Origin: CAYWEP01 sp964608945
Lineage (GTDB): Bacteria; Patescibacteriota; Microgenomatia; Levybacterales; UBA12049
Reading direction: 5' to 3'
Assembly (NCBI GenBank): GCA_964608945.1
Contig: CAZSQB010000022.1
Span: 1 to 13,861, forward strand
DNA: 13,861 nucleotides
Shown piece by piece: positions 1 to 6,298 of the stretch (position 1 is the first letter of the stretch; each line of letters begins with the position of its first letter). A program made the position numbers and the translations under genes. A model generated the notes under the pieces. That model was not told the DNA's origin, made no database searches, and saw nothing but the letters and a program-made list of their open reading frames with translations.

Positions 1-22
1 CAATTTCCAATGCGTTGCACCA

Positions 23-64
23 CATTTGAAATTTGATATTTGAAATTTGACATTTGATATTTCA
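23..64. repeat. Heptamer array A: six tandem NATTTGA units
   Basis: Six contiguous 7-bp units occupy 23-64: CATTTGA, AATTTGA, TATTTGA, AATTTGA, CATTTGA, TATTTCA. Only the first base varies, apart from one G-to-C change in the last unit. The array starts three bases beyond the stop codon of the last pilin, so it is the 3' spacer of the pilus operon. Short inverted flanks CACCA (18-22) and TGGTG (71-75) enclose it and could pair, but 5 bp is weak. Function is unknown; it could be part of a 3' mRNA structure or a neutral expansion. The array may extend leftward out of the window in degenerate form. Confidence 0.85.
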
Positions 65-67
65 TAC

Positions 68-598
68 TTATGGTGTTATATTCGGGCTCGAAATTCCATA
101 GTTACAGCCATTTGTCGTATGACAGCTTTGTCCGGGTGGAACAGATTTACATTTTTTCTTATCATCAGTCTCACAGACGAGATCTTTATTCCCAATATTC
201 TCAAGCCACGCGTAGATAACGTACGACTGTTCCCCAGGTTTCGTCACATAGATATATTTGCCGTTTGGGGACGGATCTTTGGGAAGAGCTGCCATGTACG
301 GCTGCTCCGGGCTGCCCCATTTATCTCCCCACTCAACAGAAGTACCATCGTATGATATTTTATCATCAATACTCGGAGGGTAACTCTCGTTATCCTGGTA
401 ATAAATCTCAAGCGCTTTTTGCAGTTGCGAAAGATCAGACATTCTTTTCGCGTCATTGGCTTTTCTTATTTTCCCTATCGGGTCAATCATTGTAATCAAT
501 CCCCCCGCTATGATAGAAAGCATGCCAATAACAACCATAAGTTCAATGAGGGTAAAGCCACGATTGAATTTCAAATTTCTAACTAGTTTCCTGATCAT
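68..598 (-). CDS. Type IV prepilin, GspG/PilA-like (pilin 1)
   Basis: A 176-residue type IV prepilin-like protein, expected to be cleaved and N-methylated by the prepilin peptidase and assembled as a filament or minor subunit. The class III leader ends at G14, the mature protein starts at F15 in GFTLIEL, and the conserved Glu is E19 (mature +5). Residues 15-37 form the hydrophobic N-terminal helix. A block with DP, KIR and ANDAK near residues 39-50, then an aromatic-rich helix ending ESYP, is shared with the other pilin of this locus, so the two are paralogues. Four cysteines (C142, C150, C159, C165) near the C-terminus could form disulfides. The start at 598 shares the four bases ATGA with the upstream pilD stop, which implies translational coupling and fixes the start. 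Part of the leader (VRNLKFN) is encoded by heptamer-like repeats. Whether it is a major or minor pilin cannot be told. Confidence 0.93.
   Translation of the reverse strand: MIRKLVRNLKFNRGFTLIELMVVIGMLSIIAGGLITMIDPIGKIRKANDAKRMSDLSQLQKALEIYYQDNESYPPSIDDKISYDGTSVEWGDKWGSPEQPYMAALPKDPSPNGKYIYVTKPGEQSYVIYAWLENIGNKDLVCETDDKKKCKSVPPGQSCHTTNGCNYGISSPNITP
564..584. repeat. Heptamer-like array B in pilin 1 leader
   Basis: Read on the minus strand, three 7-bp units AGTTAGA, AATTTGA, AATTCAA lie at 584-564 in the prepilin 1 leader and encode about VRNLKFN just before the cleavage site. The middle unit matches those of arrays A and E. With only three divergent units this is the weakest member of the family and could be chance in AT-rich coding DNA. 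Confidence 0.4.
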
Positions 599-1389
599 AA
601 GCTGAAATACGGCAAAGCAAAGTTAATAATCGCATTTCCCCAAAAAAGACTTACATATGTTCCAAGAATAAGAAACGGCCCGAAGGGAATTGTGCTTCCG
701 AAAAATTTCTTTTTCCCTCCTAAAATCAGTATGAAAGATACGATCGTGCCTGTCAAGAACGCGACGTATAGCGCAACAATAATTTCGGGAAAACCAAGCA
801 GTAACCCCATAAAAAAAGCCAAGACAACGTCGCCAAACCCCATTCCCCGACCGCGGGTAATAAGAAAAATAATAAGGAAAAATGCGCTTGCGCCGATAGC
901 AGAGAGCAGATGGTTTGGTATTACGTATTGAGTATTAAGTATTATGTATAGAAACGTAATAATTATTGCTGGAAAGATAACGACAAAAGGAATTAGGCCA
1001 TATTTAAGATCAGCAAAAAAGATCACGATGAGAACGCTGACAATAAACAAATAGTAAATTAACTCAACATACTTAATACTTGCTACATAATACATACTAC
1101 TTGTTTGAGCAACCATCAAATACGTTAAGACAAATAAGACTCCTGTTAATAATTCAACCGCGGGATAATATAGAGACAAGGGTTTTTTGCAGTATCGACA
1201 TTTTCCGTTAAGCGCAATGAAAGAGAAAAAGGGAACTAAATCTTTGTAGGAGAGTGTTTTTTGACAGTGATCACAGTGAGACCGACCCAAAAAAACTGGT
1301 TCTTTTTTGGGAATTCTGTCTGCAAGAACGAGCAAAAAGCTTCCAGTAGCCAAACCGAATACAAACAAAAGAAATAAAAACATCTCCAT
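595..1389 (-). CDS. pilD: Prepilin peptidase / N-methyltransferase (A24 family)
   Basis: A 264-residue polytopic membrane aspartyl protease that removes the leader of type IV prepilins and N-methylates the new N-terminus. The N-terminal cytoplasmic domain carries two CxxC pairs (C39/C42 and C64/C67), the zinc site typical of the bifunctional enzyme. The catalytic aspartates are D127 in FADLKYGLIP and D187 in GFGD, the standard D...GxGD arrangement. About seven or eight hydrophobic helices are visible, and the length is normal for the family. It sits between its two likely substrates: 34 bp after the stop of pilin 2 and overlapping the start of pilin 1 by ATGA. Two 35-bp heptamer arrays lie inside the gene and encode residues 96-107 and 148-159, both in predicted loops between membrane helices. 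ATG at 1389 is chosen because AGGG lies about 7 bases upstream; ATG at 1383 (M3) is an alternative. Confidence 0.96.
   Translation of the reverse strand: MEMFLFLLFVFGLATGSFLLVLADRIPKKEPVFLGRSHCDHCQKTLSYKDLVPFFSFIALNGKCRYCKKPLSLYYPAVELLTGVLFVLTYLMVAQTSSMYYVASIKYVELIYYLFIVSVLIVIFFADLKYGLIPFVVIFPAIIITFLYIILNTQYVIPNHLLSAIGASAFFLIIFLITRGRGMGFGDVVLAFFMGLLLGFPEIIVALYVAFLTGTIVSFILILGGKKKFFGSTIPFGPFLILGTYVSLFWGNAIINFALPYFSL
914..948. repeat. Heptamer array C inside pilD (TTNNGTA x5 on plus)
   Basis: Five contiguous units TTTGGTA, TTACGTA, TTGAGTA, TTAAGTA, TTATGTA fit TTNNGTA without exception. The array is inside the pilD reading frame and encodes residues 148-159 (Y-I-I-L-N-T-Q-Y-V-I-P-N). Since 7 is prime to 3, codons drift through the repeat and the protein shows no period. 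It is the inverse complement in type of array D at 1070-1104. Confidence 0.85.
1070..1104. repeat. Heptamer array D inside pilD (TACNNNN x5 on plus)
   Basis: Five contiguous units TACTTAA, TACTTGC, TACATAA, TACATAC, TACTTGT each start with TAC. They encode pilD residues 96-107 (T-S-S-M-Y-Y-V-A-S-I-K-Y). TACTTAA and TACATAA are exact reverse complements of two units in array C, so C and D form an inverted pair that could fold as an imperfect 35-bp stem in pilD mRNA with a loop of about 120 nt. Confidence 0.8.
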
Positions 1390-1412
1390 ATAACCCTATC
1401 GAATAGGAGATG
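1381..1412 (-). promoter_or_regulatory. Possible hairpin over the pilD start region
   Basis: Perfect 7-bp arms CATCTCC (1381-1387) and GGAGATG (1406-1412) enclose 18 bases, with a competing inner palindrome CCTAT/ATAGG around 1395-1407. In the minus-strand mRNA the downstream arm covers the last base of the pilD ATG and the next codons, so folding would hide the start and could limit PilD relative to pilin 2 made from the same message. No direct evidence; the structure is modest. Confidence 0.35.
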
Positions 1413-1423
1413 ATAAGTCAATT

Positions 1424-1945
1424 TTACGGGCAGGACTCTGCCGCATCTTTTGCAACATCACAGGTTTTTCCTGTTTGTGAATCATACACATGCTTCGGAT
1501 TGCTTTTATATTTCAGTGACTTTAAATTCATCCAGATAATTGCACCTTCGCATGTAGTTGTGCTGCACGGGTTGGGAACCTGAACAAAATTATACTTATT
1601 TGATGGCTGGTTATATCCGGATGGAGGAATCGGCTCTGTCTTTAGCTCGCCGGATGTTACAAGTTCTGTGATGCTATCAGGATAGATGCCATCGTGCGTT
1701 GCGGCGTATGATTCTGTTGCGCCTGCAATTGTTCCAATGTCATTAATGACTTTTGCATCATTTGCGGCCCTGATCTTATCAACTGGATTAATACCAACAA
1801 GCACTGCAACTCCCAAAATACCTAAAATCGCAATGACAATAAGAAGCTCGATAAGAGTAAAGCCAGCCCCGCTGAGGCGGGGAATATCCAATTTCAAATT
1901 TCCAATTTCAAATGTCAAATGCTGGCTGTTTATTCTAGACTTCAT
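1424..1945 (-). CDS. Type IV prepilin with expanded leader (pilin 2)
   Basis: A 173-residue type IV prepilin, likely the major pilin of this locus. The leader is long (28 residues): cleavage follows G28, mature F29 begins FTLIELL, and E33 is the conserved Glu. Residues 29-51 are the hydrophobic helix, followed by INPVDKIRAANDAK, which matches the other pilin. Four cysteines lie in the C-terminal half (C127, C132, C162, C172). ATG at 1945 is preferred over an in-frame start at 1996 because AAGGAAGAAGGA lies just upstream with AGGA 7 bases from the ATG, and the 1996 start would lie upstream of the likely promoter. The leader stretch from about residue 9 to 26 is encoded by a heptamer array and a GC-rich stem-loop; without it the leader would be about 8-10 residues. 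Having its own promoter and Shine-Dalgarno sequence, unlike its neighbours, fits a highly expressed subunit. Confidence 0.93.
   Translation of the reverse strand: MKSRINSQHLTFEIGNLKLDIPRLSGAGFTLIELLIVIAILGILGVAVLVGINPVDKIRAANDAKVINDIGTIAGATESYAATHDGIYPDSITELVTSGELKTEPIPPSGYNQPSNKYNFVQVPNPCSTTTCEGAIIWMNLKSLKYKSNPKHVYDSQTGKTCDVAKDAAESCP
1861..1927. repeat. Compound repeat element in pilin 2 leader (array E + stem-loop + inverted ends)
   Basis: A 67-bp element with nested structure. The ends are a perfect inverted repeat AGCCAGC (1861-1867) and GCTGGCT (1921-1927). Inside the left end is a perfect 6-bp stem CCCCGC/GCGGGG with loop TGAG (1867-1882). The rest, 1887-1921, is five heptamers that read on the minus strand CATTTGA, CATTTGA, AATTGGA, AATTTGA, AATTGGA. 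The element is in frame and encodes most of the prepilin leader, ending at the cleavage site. Unit sequences match array A, 1.8 kb away. Confidence 0.8.
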
Positions 1946-1964
1946 TTCTCGTTCCTTCTTCCTT

Positions 1965-1993
1965 AGTACATCAGTTTTGCTTCGTTTTGTCAA
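1965..1993 (-). promoter_or_regulatory. Promoter of pilin 2
   Basis: On the minus strand a perfect -35 TTGACA (1993-1988), a 17-base spacer and a -10 TGTACT (1970-1965, 4 of 6 matches) precede the gene. The transcript would start about 12-14 bases before the ATG at 1945, just ahead of the AAGGA ribosome-binding site. It would drive pilin 2, pilD and pilin 1. The -35 overlaps the edge of the REP-like cluster. Confidence 0.55.
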
Positions 1994-2120
1994 CACTTCG
2001 ACTACGCTCAGGGTTGATCCTGAGCGAGACTTCGGCTGAGCTCCCTTCGGTAAACTCAGGGCCTGAGCCTGTCGAAGGCAGTCGAAGCCCTGGAAGGAGT
2101 CGAACGTATCAACACTTCGA
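1990..2120. repeat. REP-like palindrome cluster between pilC and pilin 2
   Basis: The pilC-pilin spacer is a GC-richer cluster of CTTCGAC/CTCAGG palindromes. The first palindrome has CGCTCAGG (2005-2012) paired with CCTGAGCG (2019-2026). The second has CCTTCG (2044-2049) with CGAAGG (2073-2078) outside and CTCAGG (2055-2060) with CCTGAG (2062-2067) inside. More GTCGAAG and CTTCGA fragments follow. A 12-bp direct repeat TCAACACTTCGA bounds the cluster at 1990-2001 and 2109-2120. Sequences of this CTTCGAC...CTCAGG type are a common dispersed intergenic repeat in many bacterial genomes. Here it may act as a terminator or mRNA-stabilising structure after pilC; composition differs clearly from the AT-rich surroundings. 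Confidence 0.75.
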
Positions 2121-2125
2121 GAATA

Positions 2126-3334
2126 CTATTGCAGCGCCGACAATATATTATAAAGAGGTGTCAATATGGCAAAAAGCAGGAAACCAACGCCAACTGCCAA
2201 AACGATAATAACCACAGGTTCTAATGCAGTCATAAGTATTTTTATGGATTGGTCAACTTCATGCTCATAATATTCAGACACGCGAATTAATGAGTCGTCT
2301 AATTTTCCTGTTTGCTCTCCGATTTTTACCATTTCGACAAGAACAGATGGGAAAAGGGAAGTGCTTGCCATTGCGTTGCCGATCGTAACGCCCTTCACGA
2401 CCTTCTGCGAGACCGCCAGAATCGCGGTCTTGTACAGTCGATTACTGATAGTATCAGCACTCTTTTGCAGGGAATCAACGACCAATGAACCAGTTCCCAC
2501 CATAAGGCCAAATGTGCGCGAAAAATCGGCGAGTATCGACTCTCTGAGCAATTTACCTATGAGCGGTACCATGAGCATGAAACGATCAGTCAATAATTTC
2601 CCATTTTGCGTTGCATACCATTTTTTAAAAAGAAATGCGCCCAACGCTAATCCGCCAATGAGAAAAGGCCAAAAGTTAATCATGAAATTTGAGACGCCAA
2701 TAACGACCTGCGTAGTGAAGGGGAGCGTAAGATTCTCAAAATTACTGTAAAAGACAGTCAGCTGTGGGACGACAAAAACCATCATGATTATGATAACAAC
2801 GACCATAAGCAATAAAACAATTGCCGGATAGACAAGCGCAGCACGTATAGTGCTTTTCAACCGCTCGCGTTTTTCTAGTGTCTCGGCAAGACGAAGCAGT
2901 ACCTGATCCAAAAGACCTGACTCCTCAGCTGCTTTTACTACCATGACGTAAATGTCAAAAAATATTTTCGGGTGTTTTGAGAGGGCAATATAGAACGGTT
3001 TTCCTTCCTCTATATTCTCAATAATCTTTTGTATGATCTCTGCTTTGTACGGATTTTGTACCTCATTTTTCAGGATGTTTAGAGACTGCATGAGCGTCAG
3101 TCCGGCGCCCAGCATCGAAGAAAGTTGTCTGGTAAAAAAGCTCAGATCTCTTGCGCCAAATTGGCTTTTCCGACGAAAGAGAACAAGCAGATTTGTCTTT
3201 GATTCTTCTTCAATGGTAATTGGGATCAGGTCTCGCTGGCGAATAAAGATTGCCGCTTCACGGATGTCTTTGGCGTCCAAGAAACCCCGATACGTTTTGC
3301 CATCCTCCGAAACGGCCTTGTAATAGAGCTTCAT
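2126..3334 (-). CDS. pilC: Type IV pilus inner-membrane platform protein PilC
   Basis: A 402-residue polytopic membrane protein of the GspF/PilC family, the platform on which the PilB and PilT motors act. It has the expected two-fold architecture: two T2SSF domains at about residues 60-190 and 265-390, each carrying the family signature (AEESGLLD at 136-143, GEQTGKLD at 339-346). Hydrophobic helices lie near 165-190, 217-236 and 370-395, ending in the typical LTPLYNI C-terminus. Length is standard. No Shine-Dalgarno sequence precedes the ATG at 3334; a -10-like element lies 5 bases before it, so translation may be leaderless. It is 50 bp downstream of pilT, and a REP-like cluster follows its stop. 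Confidence 0.96.
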   Translation of the reverse strand: MKLYYKAVSEDGKTYRGFLDAKDIREAAIFIRQRDLIPITIEEESKTNLLVLFRRKSQFGARDLSFFTRQLSSMLGAGLTLMQSLNILKNEVQNPYKAEIIQKIIENIEEGKPFYIALSKHPKIFFDIYVMVVKAAEESGLLDQVLLRLAETLEKRERLKSTIRAALVYPAIVLLLMVVVIIIMMVFVVPQLTVFYSNFENLTLPFTTQVVIGVSNFMINFWPFLIGGLALGAFLFKKWYATQNGKLLTDRFMLMVPLIGKLLRESILADFSRTFGLMVGTGSLVVDSLQKSADTISNRLYKTAILAVSQKVVKGVTIGNAMASTSLFPSVLVEMVKIGEQTGKLDDSLIRVSEYYEHEVDQSIKILMTALEPVVIIVLAVGVGFLLFAILTPLYNILSALQ

Positions 3335-3339
3335 AAATT

Positions 3340-3366
3340 ATTATGCATTAGACGATAGATTGTCAA
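3340..3366 (-). promoter_or_regulatory. Candidate promoter of pilC
   Basis: A perfect TTGACA (3366-3361, minus strand) is followed after 15 bases by CATAAT (3345-3340, 5 of 6 matches); an alternative -10 TAATAA gives a 17-base spacer. The -10 ends 5 bases before the ATG, so the RNA would begin at or next to the start codon. pilC may thus be transcribed separately from pilB-pilT. Confidence 0.45.
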
Positions 3367-3384
3367 ATATGCTCCTGGTACTCT

Positions 3385-4467
3385 TTATTTCGTGGGCGTT
3401 CTCCCCACCATGCGCAGGAACGAGTCTTCTTGTAATGCATACCGCTTGGCATCCTCAAGCGTCACTGTCCCTCCCATAACGAGCTGGGCGAGCGACTCTT
3501 CAATCGTCACCATCCCAGCGTCTTTTGAGGTCTGGATTATTGAGTCAATAAGATGCGTTTTTCCTTCACGAATATTGCTTGTGACAGCTGACGATGAAAT
3601 GAGTACTTCCACGGCAGGCACCATGCCGCCACCTATGACAGGCAATAAACGTTGTGAGATGATGCCACGAAGACAGGCAGCAAGCTGTGTGCGAATCTGC
3701 GTTCTCTGATGATCAGGGAACGAGTCGACAATCCTATCAATCGTCTGTGAAGCAGAATTTGTATGCAGTGTCGCAAACGCAACATGGCCGGTCTCAGCAA
3801 TCGTCATCGCTGCCTGCATTGTTTCAGGGTCACGCATTTCACCGATAAGGACGACGTCTGGATCCTCACGAAGCGCAGAACGAAGCGCCATTGCCCATGA
3901 ATGCGTATCAGCACCCATCTCACGCTGGGAAAGAATACTGCCTCCTGATGGATAAATATATTCGATTGGATCTTCAATCGTGACAATATGGACAGCTTTT
4001 GTTGTATTAATCTCATTAATAATTGCCGCGAGTGTAGTTGATTTTCCGTGGCCAGTGGGCCCGGTCACGAGCACAAAGCCTTGCTTAAGGTTAGCAAAAC
4101 GATGACAGACAGTTGGCAAATTCAGCTCTTCAATTGTCCGAATTTTGGGTGGTAGGTAACGAAAAGCGCCTGATAAATATCCTCTTTGAAAATACGCGTT
4201 CACCCGGAATCTTCCAGAGTTTCCATATAAACCCCCACCAAATCCGATAGAAAAGTCGAGCTCTTTGTTCGTAATCAGCAACTCTTTTTGCTCTGGAGTT
4301 AAAAGTGAAAAAATCATGGATTCAATGTCACTACGCGTTAGAGCAGCCATATGTGCAAGCGCGCGAAGGCTACCATCAATACGCACAGCTGGCGGAATAC
4401 CGACCAGGAGGTGAAGATCTGATGCTTTATTGTCGATCGTTAGTGTCAGTAGATCCTGGATGCTCAT
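3385..4467 (-). CDS. pilT: Type IV pilus retraction ATPase PilT
   Basis: A 360-residue cytoplasmic hexameric ATPase that disassembles the pilus and powers twitching or DNA uptake. Visible motifs in order: Walker A GPTGHGKS at 136-143, Asp box IEDPIEY near 164-170, Walker B VVLIGEMRD at 205-213 with catalytic E210, and His box TGHVAFATLHT with H228 and H235. A C-terminal SNIREGKTHLI near 297-307 corresponds to the AIRNLIREGK region diagnostic of PilT. The N-terminal PAS-like region contains ASDLHL at 15-20. Length is typical of the family. The Walker A has His where most PilT proteins have Ser; the invariant G, K and S remain, so activity is expected. It follows pilB by 48 bp through a heptamer-repeat spacer. 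Confidence 0.97.
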   Translation of the reverse strand: MSIQDLLTLTIDNKASDLHLLVGIPPAVRIDGSLRALAHMAALTRSDIESMIFSLLTPEQKELLITNKELDFSIGFGGGLYGNSGRFRVNAYFQRGYLSGAFRYLPPKIRTIEELNLPTVCHRFANLKQGFVLVTGPTGHGKSTTLAAIINEINTTKAVHIVTIEDPIEYIYPSGGSILSQREMGADTHSWAMALRSALREDPDVVLIGEMRDPETMQAAMTIAETGHVAFATLHTNSASQTIDRIVDSFPDHQRTQIRTQLAACLRGIISQRLLPVIGGGMVPAVEVLISSSAVTSNIREGKTHLIDSIIQTSKDAGMVTIEESLAQLVMGGTVTLEDAKRYALQEDSFLRMVGRTPTK

Positions 4468-4473
4468 AAACGC

Positions 4474-4511
4474 AATTCAAAACTCAAAAGGCAAAAGTTA
4501 AAATTTGAATT
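4474..4511. repeat. Heptamer array F in the pilB-pilT spacer
   Basis: Plus-strand units TCAAAAC, TCAAAAG, GCAAAAG, TTAAAAT, TTGAATT run from 4477 to 4511, so on the mRNA strand they resemble NTTTTGA. The array fills the 48-bp gap between the pilB stop and pilT start. Its ends are a perfect inverted repeat, AATTCAA (4474-4480) and TTGAATT (4505-4511), able to form a 7-bp stem with a 24-nt loop just before pilT. Confidence 0.65.
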
Positions 4512-4515
4512 AATA

Positions 4516-6291
4516 CTATTCTTGTGCTACTCGTATTACTTCCTCAATCGTCGTAATCCCTTGCAAGACTTTCAAATACCCATCCTGCTTTAAAGTAATC
4601 ATGCCTTCTGCTACTGCCTCCCTTTCAAATGTCGCGCTGTCTGTCCGCTGTAAAATGAGCCGTGCCATCTTTTCTGTTACCGGTAATACTTCAAAAATCC
4701 CGATGCGTCCACTATACCCTGATTGATCGCATTCATTACACCCTTTTCCTTTATACAGGACAAGCCCCTGTCCACTTTGAGTATACAGACTTCCAAGAAT
4801 ATGTTTTATTTCCTCAATCAATTGCTGCGGTGGGGAATAACTTTCCTTGCAATGGATACAGATTCTCCTAACAATACGTTGTCCAACAATCCCATTGATA
4901 GTTGATGCGAGCAAAAAATTCTCAGCGCCGAGGTCCAAGAGACGCGGGAGTGCTCCTGAAGCATTTGACGTATGAAGCGTTGAAAAAACCAAATGACCAG
5001 TCAACGATGCTTGGAGCGCAAGCTCAGTCGTCTCTTTGTCTCTGATTTCTCCGACCAGAATAATATTTGGATCTTGACGAAGAAATGACCGAAGACCTGA
5101 GGCAAAGGTCAGCCCGACTGCAGGATTGATCTGGACTTGGTTGATGCCTCCTATCTCATACTCGACTGGATCTTCAAGCGATACGATATTGACACGTGTC
5201 GTATTCAGTCGAGAGAGGACTGCGTACAACGTTGTCGTTTTCCCAGATCCCGTCGGACCACAGACAATAATAATGCCATGCGGCCTAAGAATAGACGTCT
5301 CAAGATTCCGAAGCGCCAACCCTGCTAGCCCCAACTCAGGAAGCGTCGGTATGCCCCCAGCTTTCCTAAGTAGCCTCATGACAACTTTCTCCCCATTGGA
5401 CGTTGGGATAAGTGAAATACGAAGGTCCACCTCTTCATCGCCTATTTTAAAATTAAACCGCCCGTCTTGCGGCGACCTGTGCTCATCGATTTTCATCTCA
5501 GAGAGAATTTTAATACGTGAAATTACCGCTTCTTGAACATTTTTTGGTAGAGAAAGCTTGTCGTATAGGATACCGTCGATTCTATACCTAACTCGCACTC
5601 TGTCTTCTTGAGGCTCGATATGGATATCTGATGCGCGACTTGTCACAGCATACTCAAGGATAGTTGAGACAATTTTCGCAATCGGCGCTTCTTTGATAAT
5701 TTGCGCGATCTGCTTACTATCAACAGTGCGTTTTGATGTATATTCTTCTGTTTCCTTAATCGCTTCACCTACCTGCCCGACGAGCTCCTGCCTGTACTGC
5801 TGCTCAATTGCAGCTTTTACTTCTCGTGGGCTTGCAGCAAATGCTTTTATATTCAATCCAGTTTTTTGCCGCACAAATGCAATAGCGTCCAAATCAACAG
5901 GATTTGCCATAGCAATCGAGAGCGTTTTTGCCGAATCATCAAAGAAAAACGGAACCAGAGAGAAACGTTCGACAACTGCTCTGGGAAGGAACGTCAGCGC
6001 CTGGGGAGAAAATGACGTTCCTGAGAGCGAAACAAAAGGAACGCCGAGTATCCGCGCTTTTGCTTCAGCTAACCTGTCTTCAGGGATAATACGCATTTGC
6101 TCAAGTAGTACCCCAGGAGTGGTACCTTGGCTTGCGCTTTTTACTTTAATATCATCGTACTGTTCTTGCGTTAGCTGATGCTCTTCAAGGAGGACATCCA
6201 AAATTGATTTATTTTCAAGAAATGACCCACCGGTCGCTGGAGCATCAGTTTGCGCACTGGAATTAGAAATGGTTGTTGAAGAACCAGGCAT
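4516..6291 (-). CDS. pilB: Type IV pilus assembly ATPase PilB
   Basis: A 591-residue GspE/PilB family ATPase that drives pilus extension. After a low-complexity Ser/Thr N-terminus (1-24), an MshEN/GspE N-terminal domain spans about 28-165. The motor has ASDIHIEP at 220-227, Walker A GPTGSGKT at 345-352, Asp box LEDPVEY at 372-378, Walker B IILVGEIRD at 410-418 with E415, and His box TGHLVFSTLH at 431-440. A tetracysteine zinc module (C478/C481 and C518/C521) marks PilB/GspE and separates it from PilT. ATG at 6291 is preferred to an in-frame TTG at 6327: the TTG forms part of a possible -35 box, and a -10-like TACTAT ends 7 bases before the ATG. No Shine-Dalgarno sequence is visible. First gene of the pilus operon, divergent from holB. 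Confidence 0.96.
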   Translation of the reverse strand: MPGSSTTISNSSAQTDAPATGGSFLENKSILDVLLEEHQLTQEQYDDIKVKSASQGTTPGVLLEQMRIIPEDRLAEAKARILGVPFVSLSGTSFSPQALTFLPRAVVERFSLVPFFFDDSAKTLSIAMANPVDLDAIAFVRQKTGLNIKAFAASPREVKAAIEQQYRQELVGQVGEAIKETEEYTSKRTVDSKQIAQIIKEAPIAKIVSTILEYAVTSRASDIHIEPQEDRVRVRYRIDGILYDKLSLPKNVQEAVISRIKILSEMKIDEHRSPQDGRFNFKIGDEEVDLRISLIPTSNGEKVVMRLLRKAGGIPTLPELGLAGLALRNLETSILRPHGIIIVCGPTGSGKTTTLYAVLSRLNTTRVNIVSLEDPVEYEIGGINQVQINPAVGLTFASGLRSFLRQDPNIILVGEIRDKETTELALQASLTGHLVFSTLHTSNASGALPRLLDLGAENFLLASTINGIVGQRIVRRICIHCKESYSPPQQLIEEIKHILGSLYTQSGQGLVLYKGKGCNECDQSGYSGRIGIFEVLPVTEKMARLILQRTDSATFEREAVAEGMITLKQDGYLKVLQGITTIEEVIRVAQE

Positions 6292-6298
6292 TACTACA

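Noticed and set aside
23..64. CRISPR array
   Set aside because: Units are 7 bp, contiguous and without spacers; no cas gene is near.
47..355. Plus-strand frame of 102 codons
   Set aside because: Overlaps array A and runs antisense to pilin 1, with no domain. Not a gene.
1424..1996. Longer pilin 2 beginning at 1996
   Set aside because: The extra 17 residues are highly charged, start in the REP-like cluster and lie across the promoter; the ATG at 1945 has a strong ribosome-binding site.
68..6291. Type II secretion system
   Set aside because: The presence of a PilT-type retraction ATPase and the lack of secretin and gspL/M genes favour a type IV pilus.
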